From contig NZ_FOZS01000007.1 of the NCBI RefSeq assembly GCF_900116205.1, forward strand, positions 1 through 55,856: a stretch of 55,856 bases of DNA, written 5' to 3'. This stretch comes from Halostagnicola kamekurae (GTDB taxonomy: Archaea; Halobacteriota; Halobacteria; Halobacteriales; Natrialbaceae). Below, one piece after another: positions 37,187 through 45,122 of the stretch. The stretch's first letter is position 1; the number at the start of each line of letters is the position of its first letter. The notes under the pieces are model-generated. The model saw only the letters and a list, made by a program, of their open reading frames with translations, had not been told where the DNA came from and ran no database searches. Both the position numbers and the translations under genes were made by a program.

Positions 37187-37954
37187 ATGAGTAACGAAAA
37201 ATCAGCAGTTACTGTTGCTGACAAAAGCGCCGTCATCATTGGTGGAACAACTGGTATCGGACGAGGAATCGCTCGTACGTTCGCCGAGGATGGTGCGAAC
37301 GTCATTGCTACCAGCCGATCGAAGGATGCCGTTACGAAAATAACTGAAGAGTTGCGATCAATCGGCGCCGAAACGACCGAAGTCACCTGTGACGTTCGCG
37401 ATCGTACCTCGATAGAAAACCTTCGGGATGTCGCTGTCGACATATTCGGCGAGGTCGACGTCTTGATCAACTCGGCAGGAGCAACGGATCACGCGTCGCT
37501 GCTCGAAATGACCGATTCTCAGTGGAATCAGGGCATAGACGTATTTCTCACGGGAGTATTTCGGGCATGCCAGATATTTGGTCGATCGATGGACCACGGT
37601 AGTATCATTAACATCTCATCGATGTCCGGTCGACAGATCCGGGAGAATCGACCGGTGTACTGTGCCGCAAAGAGCGGTGTGAATGGACTAACACGAGCCG
37701 CTGCAGTCGACTTGGCCCCAAACATCCGGGTTAACGCGATTGCACCGGGGTTCGTCAAAACCGAACTATCTGGTGAGAGACTTGCTGATGGTTCTCCCGT
37801 GCGTGAGATTATTGATGAGCGGACACCTCTTAATCGTGTTGCAGACTCAGACGAAATCGCAGGTACTGCAGTTTATCTCGCGAGCGACGCCGCCTCGTTC
37901 ACGACTGGCGAGGTTCTGACTGTCGACGGGGGCTACGACCGTAGCGCATTGTAG
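37187..37954 (+). CDS. Short-chain dehydrogenase/reductase (SDR)
   Basis: A 255-residue classical SDR. The cofactor motif is GGTTGIGRGIARTF (18-31), NSAGA is at about 101-105, and the catalytic Ser-Tyr-Lys appear in NISSMSGRQIR and PVYCAAKSGVNGL. VNAIAPGFVKTELSG and the C-terminal LTVDGGYDRS are usual for the family. It probably interconverts a secondary alcohol and a ketone with NAD(P)H. It is downstream of glpABC on the same strand and likely belongs to the same catabolic programme, perhaps oxidising a polyol or a sugar acid. The substrate cannot be deduced. Confidence 0.9.
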   Translation: MSNEKSAVTVADKSAVIIGGTTGIGRGIARTFAEDGANVIATSRSKDAVTKITEELRSIGAETTEVTCDVRDRTSIENLRDVAVDIFGEVDVLINSAGATDHASLLEMTDSQWNQGIDVFLTGVFRACQIFGRSMDHGSIINISSMSGRQIRENRPVYCAAKSGVNGLTRAAAVDLAPNIRVNAIAPGFVKTELSGERLADGSPVREIIDERTPLNRVADSDEIAGTAVYLASDAASFTTGEVLTVDGGYDRSAL

Positions 37955-38310
37955 TTCGATGCAACGCTTGATTCGCATTATCACTCTCCACTACTGGTAT
38001 CGAATGTGTTGCAGTCTTCAAGAATTATGGGTACAGTGAAGGGTAGTGTTCAAATAAGGAGGGTCTGGTGAATCGCTATACTGCATCGGATTATAGTTTT
38101 TCTGTTTCTGCGAGACCGTTCAACGGTTCATCAGCGTTGGATCCCTTGAAATTGCAGCCATAATTGTTCCAGAGTGATACCTCGAGAGACGGGATTTTAC
38201 CGAAAGTCACCGGCGCATAGTGATTCACCAGAGCCATTGATTGTCATCTCTGTCCGAAAACTCGGTCGGTGATTCTGTACGATTTCACTGTTTGAATTGC
38301 ATGAATTCAG
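37955..38310. other. Intergenic region, nothing assignable
   Basis: About 350 nt between the SDR and the convergent UspA gene. I see no ORF with haloarchaeal composition and no clear repeat. Confidence 0.4.
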
Positions 38311-38721
38311 TCATTTAACTACTGTTACTGGTACTGGCGCACGTCGTGTAACCGTTTCCGCGACACTTCCTAGAAGAAACCGTTCCATGCCATGCCGACC
38401 GTGACTCCCAAGGACGATCGCATCCACGTCTTCTTCTCGTTCATATTGAAGGATCGATCGCGCTGGTGACCCGAACAGTGTGACGGATTCGATACGACGT
38501 CCTTGATCGTTCGCGATTTTCTCAGCACGTTCGAACAACTTGGAGGACGGATCGTACTGGTTTCTGTGTGAGACGTCAGATAGTTCGAGAGGCGCATCTT
38601 CGGCCATCGTGACCACGTGTAACGCGATGATGTCCCCATCGGAATAACGCTCGAAAGCGTACTCCACTACCTTCTCCGTCAGCGGGGTATCGTCAATCGG
38701 TACGAGAATTCGTTCGGTCAT
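38311..38721 (-). CDS. UspA-family universal stress protein
   Basis: A 136-residue UspA protein. The first strand and ATP-contacting Asp are in MTERILVPIDDTPLTEKVVE. The nucleotide loop GSHGRHGMERFLLGSVAETV fits the G-2x-G-9x-G(S) pattern exactly, followed by APVPVTVVK, so ATP binding is likely. It lies next to a decayed amino-acid permease (38903-39690) on the same strand. In haloarchaea UspA genes often sit beside transporters, so the pair may once have worked together. It is not closely similar to the UspA at 10631. Confidence 0.88.
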   Translation of the reverse strand: MTERILVPIDDTPLTEKVVEYAFERYSDGDIIALHVVTMAEDAPLELSDVSHRNQYDPSSKLFERAEKIANDQGRRIESVTLFGSPARSILQYEREEDVDAIVLGSHGRHGMERFLLGSVAETVTRRAPVPVTVVK

Positions 38722-38902
38722 TGGACAAATACTACTCTATCCACTGGCTTAATACCGATACCTCCACGGTTGTATCTTCTGAATAATTGCATACGTTGTT
38801 GTATTGGTCCCAATCCGGCGATAAACGACGTACTGTGGACGACATCGTATATTCCCGGCCAGGATCGTCGCGGTAGTCATTTCTGGCGCCCGATTACAGT
38901 TA

Positions 38903-39690
38903 CTACGCGATGTCTTCGACCCCCTCTTCGATGGGAGCGCGCTCAAAGTAGAACAGTTCGACGACGATCACAAGAACGAGGAGGAAGATGACGACGAACG
39001 TCTCCGGCTCAATCGTTGCCAGGTACCAGACGAGTACGAGAACCGTTGCGATCGCGCCACCGGCCCCGACGACCGGAATTACCACTGATGCAATCGTATC
39101 AGATCGGTTTTGATACGCCAGATAGCTTATAAGGCCGAAGATTACGATGAACACGAGTGAGGCAAATGAGCTAATCGTATCGAGACTCCCAAGCGTTGCG
39201 AGGGATGGGGTAAGTACGCCGAGAATCGCGAGTTCTCGAATTGGTTCGCCTCCGGAACTCTCGAGGTGCCGTGGAAGTAGCTGCTCGGTCGCCAACTGGT
39301 TCATGAGCCGGGACGTACTGAACAGGGTCGCGTTGAGTGCGCTTGCAGTTGAAAGAGCGCAGCGACGGAAATTAGAACGAAGGCGAATTGGCCGAGGAAC
39401 GGTGCGGCGGCTATCGCCAATGCGGCCTCCGAATGGGACTGTATTACTGCGGTACTGACGAGGCTCGTCGTGGCAATGGCGACAAGGACGTAGAGGACCG
39501 TCACCCCCGCAATCGAAACGAACACGGCCTTCCTGACCGTCTGACGTGGGTCGCGAATGCTCTCCTAGTCGAACAGCAGGAGTTCCCACCCTTCGAACGC
39601 TACGAACGAGAGTGCGGTGGCGATGAGCGGTCCCGTTCCGAGCGTCGTGTACCACGGGATCGACGTCCACAAACGGTACGCATAGGTGCA
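38903..39690 (-). pseudogene. APC-type amino-acid permease, truncated and frameshifted
   Basis: Reading leftwards, the surviving part runs LIATALSFVAFEGWELLLFD, a TAG stop at about 39565-39567, then KAVFVSIAGVTVLYVLVAIA and FLGQFAFVLISVAALF. After a frameshift near 39350 it continues STASALNATLFSTSRLMNQL. It ends in four more membrane helices and EEGVEDIA at 38903. These are the APC-superfamily helices 6 to 12. The N-terminal third is gone, cut off towards the integrase at 39861. One stop and one frameshift make it non-functional. It probably decayed after insertion of the integrase-bearing element. Confidence 0.82.
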
Positions 39691-39860
39691 GTAATGGATG
39701 AAGCTGGGATGATCGTCGAAGAGGTTCGCGTCGGAGTGATTAGCGCTGGGTTGGTATCGACAGTTCCGTGAAATCGTCCTGATGTTCGCTCTTATCAACA
39801 TAGAATCACTGTGTAAGCCGCTGTAACCGACGCAACATCTATTCAACAGAGCAAATCCTT

Positions 39861-40958
39861 CTATTCTCGTACTTCATCAATCCCCTGAGCAACATCCTTG
39901 GCCTGAATGTCGGAGTACGACTCGTGGGTCGTCTCGATTGATTTGTGCCGAAGTGCCGACTGCGCAAGTTCAGAGTGGCCCTTCTCGTAGAGCTCTGCTC
40001 CAAGCGCCCGTCTCGCGCCGTGCGGTTTCAAATACTCGCCGTCTTCAAGGTCGATACCAGCTTCCTGTGTAAGCCGTTTCATCACTGATCGACCACCGGC
40101 CTTCGTGAGTGCTGGCGGCGGAATCTCAGCATTTCGGAGCGCATCGTCAATATCGACATTCTCATCCAGATCTCTCCCAGTCACCTCACGATACGCTGCA
40201 TATTTCGAGGGAGCGTGCCCAGTTGGAAAGATCGGCCACGCGTCAGTCGGCGGCTCAGCAACGCGCCGATACCGATCGAGTGCGTCTCGAGCGGCCGATG
40301 GAAGCCCAACGCGCTCGTACTGACGGGATTTCCCGAATACCTCAAGAGAGTGGTTCTCGAGGTCGACGTCGCCCCAAGTCACGCCGTTGCGGGCGTCGTC
40401 GCGCGGATCGCGGAACAGTTCAGCGCCACGAACGCCAGCATCGGCGAGCAAAACCACGATCGCTCGGTCTCGATAGGCGATTTCGCGAGAGACATCGATC
40501 GTATCCTCGAGGGCTAGGTCCACGCGTTCGGTGACATAATTGATGAGCTGCTGGCGGTGTTTGGGGTCCCAAAACTGACGATTGCGATCGCCTTTGTCCT
40601 CGGGGAGGAACTCTTCTGCGCGCTGTGTATTTGCCGGATTCGTGTCTAATAGTTCGTCGCGGACGCAAAAGGAGAGAAACGCGCGCACGTAGTTAAAGTA
40701 TGTATTCGCCGTCGACGCTGCCAGCTCTTGGTCGATGGCACGCTCGCGAAGATACATTCCGTACTCGCGGAGCGTGTTCGTCTCGAGTGCGCCGACTCGC
40801 TGTACCCCCTCTTGATCACAGAAGTCCGCGAATTCGGTCAACGGTGACCGCATCGTCGACCGAGAGCCGCCCGAGTCCAGCGAGCCGAGATAGCGCGAAA
40901 CCGCCTCCTTGACGCTCGTCCCCCCGCGAGCAGCCCGTCGATCAGTTGATCCAGACAT
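39861..40958 (-). CDS. Tyrosine recombinase/integrase (XerC/D type), intact
   Basis: A 365-residue site-specific recombinase. A SAM-like core-binding domain occupies about 15-115 (VKEAVSRYLGSLDSGGSRST to AFLSFCVRDELLDTNP). The catalytic domain carries the complete tyrosine-recombinase set: Arg177 (GVRGAELF), Lys210 (EVFGKSRQ), His313-x-x-Arg316 (KPHGARRAL), His338 (ALRHKSIETT) and Tyr348 (HESYSD). It therefore looks active. A 36-bp inverted repeat (40992-41027) lies 34 nt upstream of the start, a candidate operator or attachment core. A truncated copy in the same orientation is at 23101-23996, so the two bracket the catabolic cluster. Confidence 0.93.
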   Translation of the reverse strand: MSGSTDRRAARGGTSVKEAVSRYLGSLDSGGSRSTMRSPLTEFADFCDQEGVQRVGALETNTLREYGMYLRERAIDQELAASTANTYFNYVRAFLSFCVRDELLDTNPANTQRAEEFLPEDKGDRNRQFWDPKHRQQLINYVTERVDLALEDTIDVSREIAYRDRAIVVLLADAGVRGAELFRDPRDDARNGVTWGDVDLENHSLEVFGKSRQYERVGLPSAARDALDRYRRVAEPPTDAWPIFPTGHAPSKYAAYREVTGRDLDENVDIDDALRNAEIPPPALTKAGGRSVMKRLTQEAGIDLEDGEYLKPHGARRALGAELYEKGHSELAQSALRHKSIETTHESYSDIQAKDVAQGIDEVRE

Positions 40959-40991
40959 TCACTTGTGGGGTATAGTGTCGACCCACATAAA

Positions 40992-41027
40992 ATCCACTTG
41001 GTTAAACTGGTGTTTAACGAAGTGGAT
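40992..41027. repeat. 36-bp inverted repeat upstream of the integrase
   Basis: Arms ATCCACTTGGTTAAAC (40992-41007) and GTTTAACGAAGTGGAT (41012-41027) pair with a single mismatch around TGGT. The position just upstream of the recombinase start fits an operator for its promoter or a recombination core site. Confidence 0.6.
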
Positions 41028-41096
41028 CGCATAGGGGCGATACTGCAGGATATCTGAGGGTAGAAGCCATTTACTCCCGGATATGCAGGATATAAA

Positions 41097-41116
41097 TTCT
41101 ATATCGCGATATAGAA
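41097..41116. repeat. Perfect 20-bp palindrome
   Basis: TTCTATATCGCGATATAGAA is perfectly self-complementary. It lies 140 bp upstream of the integrase, in a spacer with no gene (about 41028-41320) between the inverted repeat and the IS remnant. Function unknown; possibly a regulator or recombination site. Confidence 0.5.
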
Positions 41117-41319
41117 TGAGTTCCTTGCAAGTTGAGACTACAGTGGGTTCAGCGGGGCTGTGATGCGTGGTTTCGGACGAATCGACGAGCGGAATCTGCT
41201 TTAGATCCTTCTCCCAACGGGTATTCTTGTTGAGATGAAAACTAGTTCGGAGTATTTTCGCGGCCACGAACAGTGTAGCCACTCAGACGCCACGCTAACC
41301 TAGAATGAGTGCTTCTCTA

Positions 41320-41605
41320 CCCGATTCCGGTTTCCTTCTTCAACAGGGTAAGCGTATTGTCGGCTGTCACAATGGGCGAATGCTCGTACTCTCCGGTCAG
41401 TTCCACCTGTACGAGTAGATCGACTGCTCGCCAAATCGAGTACAGCAGACACGCGAACGCGAAGTAGAAGAACCGCAGTACGAAATTCTTCAATGTCGTC
41501 GCCGCCATGAATCGCTTGATGCTCTTGTAGCCGCTCTCGATCTCCAGCGCGAACTATACTCGCAGATCGTTCCCGCTGAGATGAAACGATCGAGTACCGT
41601 GCATT
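41320..41605 (-). pseudogene. C-terminal remnant of an ISH3/IS4-like transposase
   Basis: The minus strand reads LSGNDLRV, stop, FALEIESGYKSIKRFMAATT, LKNFVLRFFYFAFACLLYSI and WRAVDLLVQVELTGEY, ending LLKKETGIG. The sequence E-x-x-YKSIKRF...RFFYFAFA is the conserved C-terminal block with the catalytic Glu of IS4-like ISH transposases. An internal TAG and the lack of any N-terminal part mark it as dead. I am confident of the transposase class and less so of the exact IS family. Confidence 0.65.
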
Positions 41606-41745
41606 GAGAGTATTAGTCTCAACTTCTGTTGTCCAAAGAAAATATCGCGGATAGCGCTTTATACATTTCTTGAGCGTAGGGTATGGGAGTTCCATCTCCA
41701 GAGAACTCGTAGAGTTTGTCAAGAAGGTTACTGGATTGAAAGGTT

Positions 41746-42147
41746 CTACTCTACGTCGTAACCCCATTCACGGAGAATCCCCTCAACATCCTCGAGATTC
41801 TGTAACCCGACCAGCAGCGCTGCCTCGCGAAGGTCGGCCTTATTGACGGTCTCCCCGAGATCGTTCTCGAGCGAGAGTCTCGCGTCGCGCTGCTCGTCAA
41901 GTGTTGATTGCTGTAGGTGTAATTGGACGGTCTTGGTCCGGCCGTCCGTGATACTATCCCGCTGATAGAGCCATGGGAGGCTGCCTGTAGCCGGCGATGA
42001 GACGTCGGTCTCGTCGGTCGACGGTTCCAGTGCCTCGAGGGATTGCTCAGGGTCGGTGTCGACCGGATCTGGATCCCGATCAGTGTCGTCAGTAGAACTG
42101 TCGTCGAACGGATCGTCACCACTCGCGCCAGTCTTGAAGCCCGTCAT
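41746..42147 (-). CDS. Partition partner of ParA (putative centromere-binding protein)
   Basis: A 133-residue protein with a disordered, very acidic N-terminal half (GDDPFDDSSTDDTDRDPDP) and a compact C-terminal domain. That domain (KTVQLHLQQSTLDEQRD, then DLREAALLVGLQNLEDVEGI) looks like a strand followed by helices, compatible with a ribbon-helix-helix DNA-binding fold. It overlaps the parA-like gene by four bases (ATGA), the tightest coupling in the window. In plasmid partition loci the short gene behind parA usually encodes the DNA-binding partner that recognises the centromere. That role is inferred. No known haloarchaeal symbol is assigned. Confidence 0.65.
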   Translation of the reverse strand: MTGFKTGASGDDPFDDSSTDDTDRDPDPVDTDPEQSLEALEPSTDETDVSSPATGSLPWLYQRDSITDGRTKTVQLHLQQSTLDEQRDARLSLENDLGETVNKADLREAALLVGLQNLEDVEGILREWGYDVE

Positions 42148-43019
42148 TGGACTACCCCATGCTCGAGTGCGCCTGGTTCTGGTGGGTTTGGTGCTTCGAT
42201 CCCGCGTTCAGACTCGATATGACGAGCGATGCGGTCGACCTTCGCGAGCGTCTCGAGTTCGTAGTCCCGTTGTCGGTCGCGATACTCACGGACGTACTTG
42301 AACGCTGAGCACTGTTTTTTCCAACAGCCCTCCATCAGTGATGTCCGATCGCCGATTACCTCAGGGACCGGGAATTCAATGTCGTCGATCAGTTGCTCCT
42401 GATCGCTCGTGTTTTTCACACCCATTGGGACTGCACCGAGCACACCAATCTCAATGTTCAATTGATCGGCGAAATTCGTCGCGAGTTCCTGGAGGCCCTC
42501 AACTGACGCTTCACCCTTGGCACTGGGCTCGAATGGGATCAGGAGATTTCGCGTTGCATAAATTGCATTGTAGAGATGATCAGACTCAGTTGCCGGCGGA
42601 TCACATATTAGTACATCGTAGTGGTCACCGACACCGCCCTCCTGGAGGACGCGCTGGAGCTGGGCGTAGATGTTGTAGGCATCACCGAAATCTTCAGCCT
42701 TGCTCTGTTCACGCTCGAGGTGATCGCGTAGATCCGAGAGCATGTTATGTTCTGGGAGGATGTCGACACCCTCCGCTGTTTTCGGCAGATCTTTGAACGC
42801 GCCTTTGGGGCTATTGACGATATGCCGAACGAGGTTGTCGACATCGCTTCGCGCACGATCGTCGTCGACGCCCAACATTCGACTGAGATCGCCATCCTGT
42901 GGATCCAGCGGGACGACCAGCACGTCGAGGCCGGCTCGAGCGTGCGCAACGGCTAGATTCGCCGTTAGCGTTGTCTTCCCAACGCCGCCAGCTTCGCTGT
43001 AAACAGTGTACGATAGCAT
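42144..43019 (-). CDS. parA: ParA-family partition ATPase
   Basis: A 291-residue ATPase of the ParA/SojC type. The Walker A region is SEAGGVGKTTLTANLAVAHA at 8-27, Walker A' is LVVPLDPQDGDLSRMLG, and Walker B is YDVLICDPPATES. The deviant-Walker signature lysine (K in KGGVGKT) is replaced by Ala10 here (EAGGVGKT). It would move or anchor plasmid copies by dynamic DNA binding. It is first in a two-gene unit with the putative centromere-binding partner. The 43070-43260 upstream region is full of short repeats. A ParA of this form with two different initiators nearby suits a low-copy megaplasmid. Confidence 0.88.
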   Translation of the reverse strand: MLSYTVYSEAGGVGKTTLTANLAVAHARAGLDVLVVPLDPQDGDLSRMLGVDDDRARSDVDNLVRHIVNSPKGAFKDLPKTAEGVDILPEHNMLSDLRDHLEREQSKAEDFGDAYNIYAQLQRVLQEGGVGDHYDVLICDPPATESDHLYNAIYATRNLLIPFEPSAKGEASVEGLQELATNFADQLNIEIGVLGAVPMGVKNTSDQEQLIDDIEFPVPEVIGDRTSLMEGCWKKQCSAFKYVREYRDRQRDYELETLAKVDRIARHIESERGIEAPNPPEPGALEHGVVQ

Positions 43020-43583
43020 ACTTACGTGGATGTTTCCGTATGATAAGTAACTTCGTCAGACAAATTACCCATGAGTGACAGATGTGTGAGTTAGATGGAT
43101 GTGTTACCCAAATATCTTGTGTGAGAGTCTTAGATCAATATCTTAGATGTGTTCCTAAGACAAGAGACAAAGATAACACCCATAGACACATTTCTTGGAT
43201 CTGCACCAGAGATAAGAGATCGGCGTGAGAGCCATAGACAAGTTACTACAGTAACTATCAGAGAGAAAGGTCCGGGAATACAAAGCATGAAAACTAGCTC
43301 TGGACGATGCTAGCGATGTTCAACCGAATGTACAGACCTCGACTCGGTGTCACGTATCCGGGACGGCACAGACGCAGACATAAGCCTCTATAGTCGAAGT
43401 GATACACTCATCGAACTGCTCGAGGAACTTACCAAAGAGGACAGATGTCTTGTCGATGAGTACGCTGTCTCAGCATCCAATGCGCGCTTCTAAACGGAGT
43501 CCGACATGTGTGAGTTTTTGATTAAACAAGGGGGCGTCCTCATCGGCAGATAGTAGTACTTAGGGATTGAAGTACAACATAAT
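43020..43583. promoter_or_regulatory. Repeat-rich region upstream of parA, candidate centromere
   Basis: Between 43070 and 43260 related short words recur: GATGTGTGAG, GGATGTGTTA, TCTTGTGTGAG, TCTTAGATGTGTT, and on the other sense TAGACACATT, AAGACAAGAG and TAGACAAGTT. The cluster lies just upstream of the parA start. That is where parS or operator arrays usually lie in plasmid partition loci. The remaining 300 nt to the antitoxin gene show no gene. Confidence 0.45.
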
Positions 43584-43889
43584 ATGTCGAGTGGTACTCG
43601 AGACCCAGAGGTTGTACGCGTCTCGCAGAAGGGACAGGCAACGATCCCGAAGACACTCCGAGAGAAGTTCGGGATCGACACCCCTGGAGAGGTATTCATT
43701 TACGAAGAGGACGAGCGTATCATTGTCGAACCAGTTCCCTCACTCGAAGAGTTAGGCGGGATTCACGCCGATGCTGATCGCGAACGTGGCGAGGTGATCG
43801 ACCGAGTTCGTGAACTGAAACACGAGGAACGTCGGCGAGAAGATGCCCGTACTGATCGACTTCGACCGGCTGACTCGAGGGACGAATGA
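43584..43889 (+). CDS. AbrB/MazE-type antitoxin (VapB-like)
   Basis: A 101-residue protein. The N-terminal swapped-hairpin DNA-binding domain is plain: VVRVSQKGQATIPKTLREKF and GIDTPGEVFIYEEDERIIVE. The charged C-terminal half (ELKHEERRREDARTDRLRP) is the likely toxin-wrapping tail. It overlaps the PIN gene by four bases (ATGA), the normal antitoxin-toxin layout. It should bind its own promoter and neutralise the PIN ribonuclease. Confidence 0.88.
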   Translation: MSSGTRDPEVVRVSQKGQATIPKTLREKFGIDTPGEVFIYEEDERIIVEPVPSLEELGGIHADADRERGEVIDRVRELKHEERRREDARTDRLRPADSRDE

Positions 43890-44323
43890 GTAACGAGTAC
43901 GTATTTGGCACCGAAGCGATCATCGCATACCTCTATGACGAGCCAGGTCGGAGCGTCGTCGAAGAGTATCTTGGAGACGTTCGTGACGGGGCTGTCGAAG
44001 GGCTACTGGCAGAAACCAACGCTGGTGAAATACTGTATCTCATTGCTCGCTTCGAAGGAATTGACGACAAACCAACGACAGACTCACTTCGCACTGCCGA
44101 TCGGGATCTCCGTGCGCTTGAGCGGTGGGGAATTCAAATTACGCAAGCCGACTGGCGTCTTGCCGCCGAAGTGAAGGCAGATGGCCACATCTCGTTCGCG
44201 GACGCTCATGGCGTTGCACTCGCCCACGAGACGGATGCGACACTTATCGCCGGTGCCGATGACGACTTCGAGACGCTTCCGATCGATGTCGATCTCATTC
44301 GATTTCGCGAGAGTGGTGTCTAG
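43886..44323 (+). CDS. vapC: PIN-domain toxin (VapC-like) with altered active site
   Basis: A 145-residue PIN protein, normally an Mg2+-dependent ribonuclease cutting tRNA or rRNA. The first block reads YVFGTEAIIAYLYDEPG, where most relatives have an Asp in place of Gly (FDTEA). This Asp is a metal ligand. The other acidic positions look intact: the Glu in LAETNAGEIL, the Asp in HISFADAHGVALA and the Asp cluster in AGADDDFETL. The antitoxin is intact and overlapping. The toxin may therefore be weak or dead; a GAC to GGC change would explain it. The fold and pairing are secure. Confidence 0.88.
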   Translation: MSNEYVFGTEAIIAYLYDEPGRSVVEEYLGDVRDGAVEGLLAETNAGEILYLIARFEGIDDKPTTDSLRTADRDLRALERWGIQITQADWRLAAEVKADGHISFADAHGVALAHETDATLIAGADDDFETLPIDVDLIRFRESGV

Positions 44324-44419
44324 GCTAGTCGAGTCTATTGGAGACCCAATGGGTTCTCATGCTTTGAGAGCGTCGTGAGAGCGTCCAACCGCTTCGTCAC
44401 CACTAGAATTCTCGATGAC

Positions 44420-44550
44420 AGGAAGTCCTCGCATGACCGTGTCGCACTCACCCACAAAGAGATCGAGACCTACGATGCCTCGTACTACGAGACGCAGCTG
44501 GTCCGAGCTGTCGAACGTGTGCTGTCATCGCTCGGATGGGACCGAACCCC
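44420..44550 (+). pseudogene. Fragment resembling the C-terminus of a family-B DNA polymerase
   Basis: An open segment reads RVALTHKEIETYDASYYETQ and LVRAVERVLSSLGWDRT. The YD-x-x-YYE-x-QL-x-RAVERVL pattern is like the last helices of archaeal family-B DNA polymerases. No upstream part is present, and the segment runs into the first class 1 repeat. It suggests that a plasmid polymerase gene once lay beside this origin. Short, so uncertain. Confidence 0.4.
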
Positions 44551-44555
44551 TCCCT

Positions 44556-45086
44556 CCCCCCGACATCGATGTGTAAAACCTCACATAGAGGGGAGGGGCA
44601 AAAAGTAAAGATAGTCAAAACAGCCAAAAACGACGAGAAACGACTCAAGGACTGTTTAGACATCCGAATTAGGATCTAACGCAGAATCATCTTTTGTCTG
44701 ACGAAGATTTATATAGCCTCCATGATAACTATATCCGCAATAGATCATTCTACGAGGTTTGGAGAAGGTTACTTTGATAAACCGAGTAATGACTCAGTCG
44801 CTCACTGAGTCCGTTGTTCTTCTCGATATCGTTGTTGTTAACCCTCTATACCGACTATCAACGCTTCCATCCATATTTTCCCTTACCCCACCTCTCACCT
44901 ATTTACACTTCGATGACGGGGGGAGGGTATTCAACACTCAGGACAAACGCAGGTGATTCTAATGGTACTCAATAGAGATGTGAGCAACGATCTCCACTTC
45001 TGTGCGAAACCCGAACTCGTCGATCACGAAAATCGGGTCAAGTCCCTATGGGATCGGATTCGAGTTTACACATCGAAGACGGGGGG
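44556..45086. repeat. Class 1 ORB-like repeats with AT-rich core (candidate origin 1)
   Basis: Three copies of a 21-bp repeat of the form TTACACTTCGATG-N-NGGGGTG: 44556-44576 (minus), 44903-44923 (plus) and 45066-45086 (plus). The first two face outwards around about 325 bp of AT-rich DNA that contains the hairpin GACTCAGT/ACTGAGTC (44791-44811). Inverted recognition boxes around an AT-rich unwinding region are the standard archaeal origin layout. The minus-strand orc gene ends just to the right. Confidence 0.65.
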
Positions 45087-45122
45087 TGTGTCCCCGCGAG
45101 TCTTCTGAAACCGCCCGCAAAA

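Noticed and set aside
41028..41282. Part of a 107-codon minus-strand ORF upstream of the integrase
   Set aside because: It runs through the 36-bp inverted repeat and the 20-bp palindrome and has no domain. A non-coding control region is more likely.
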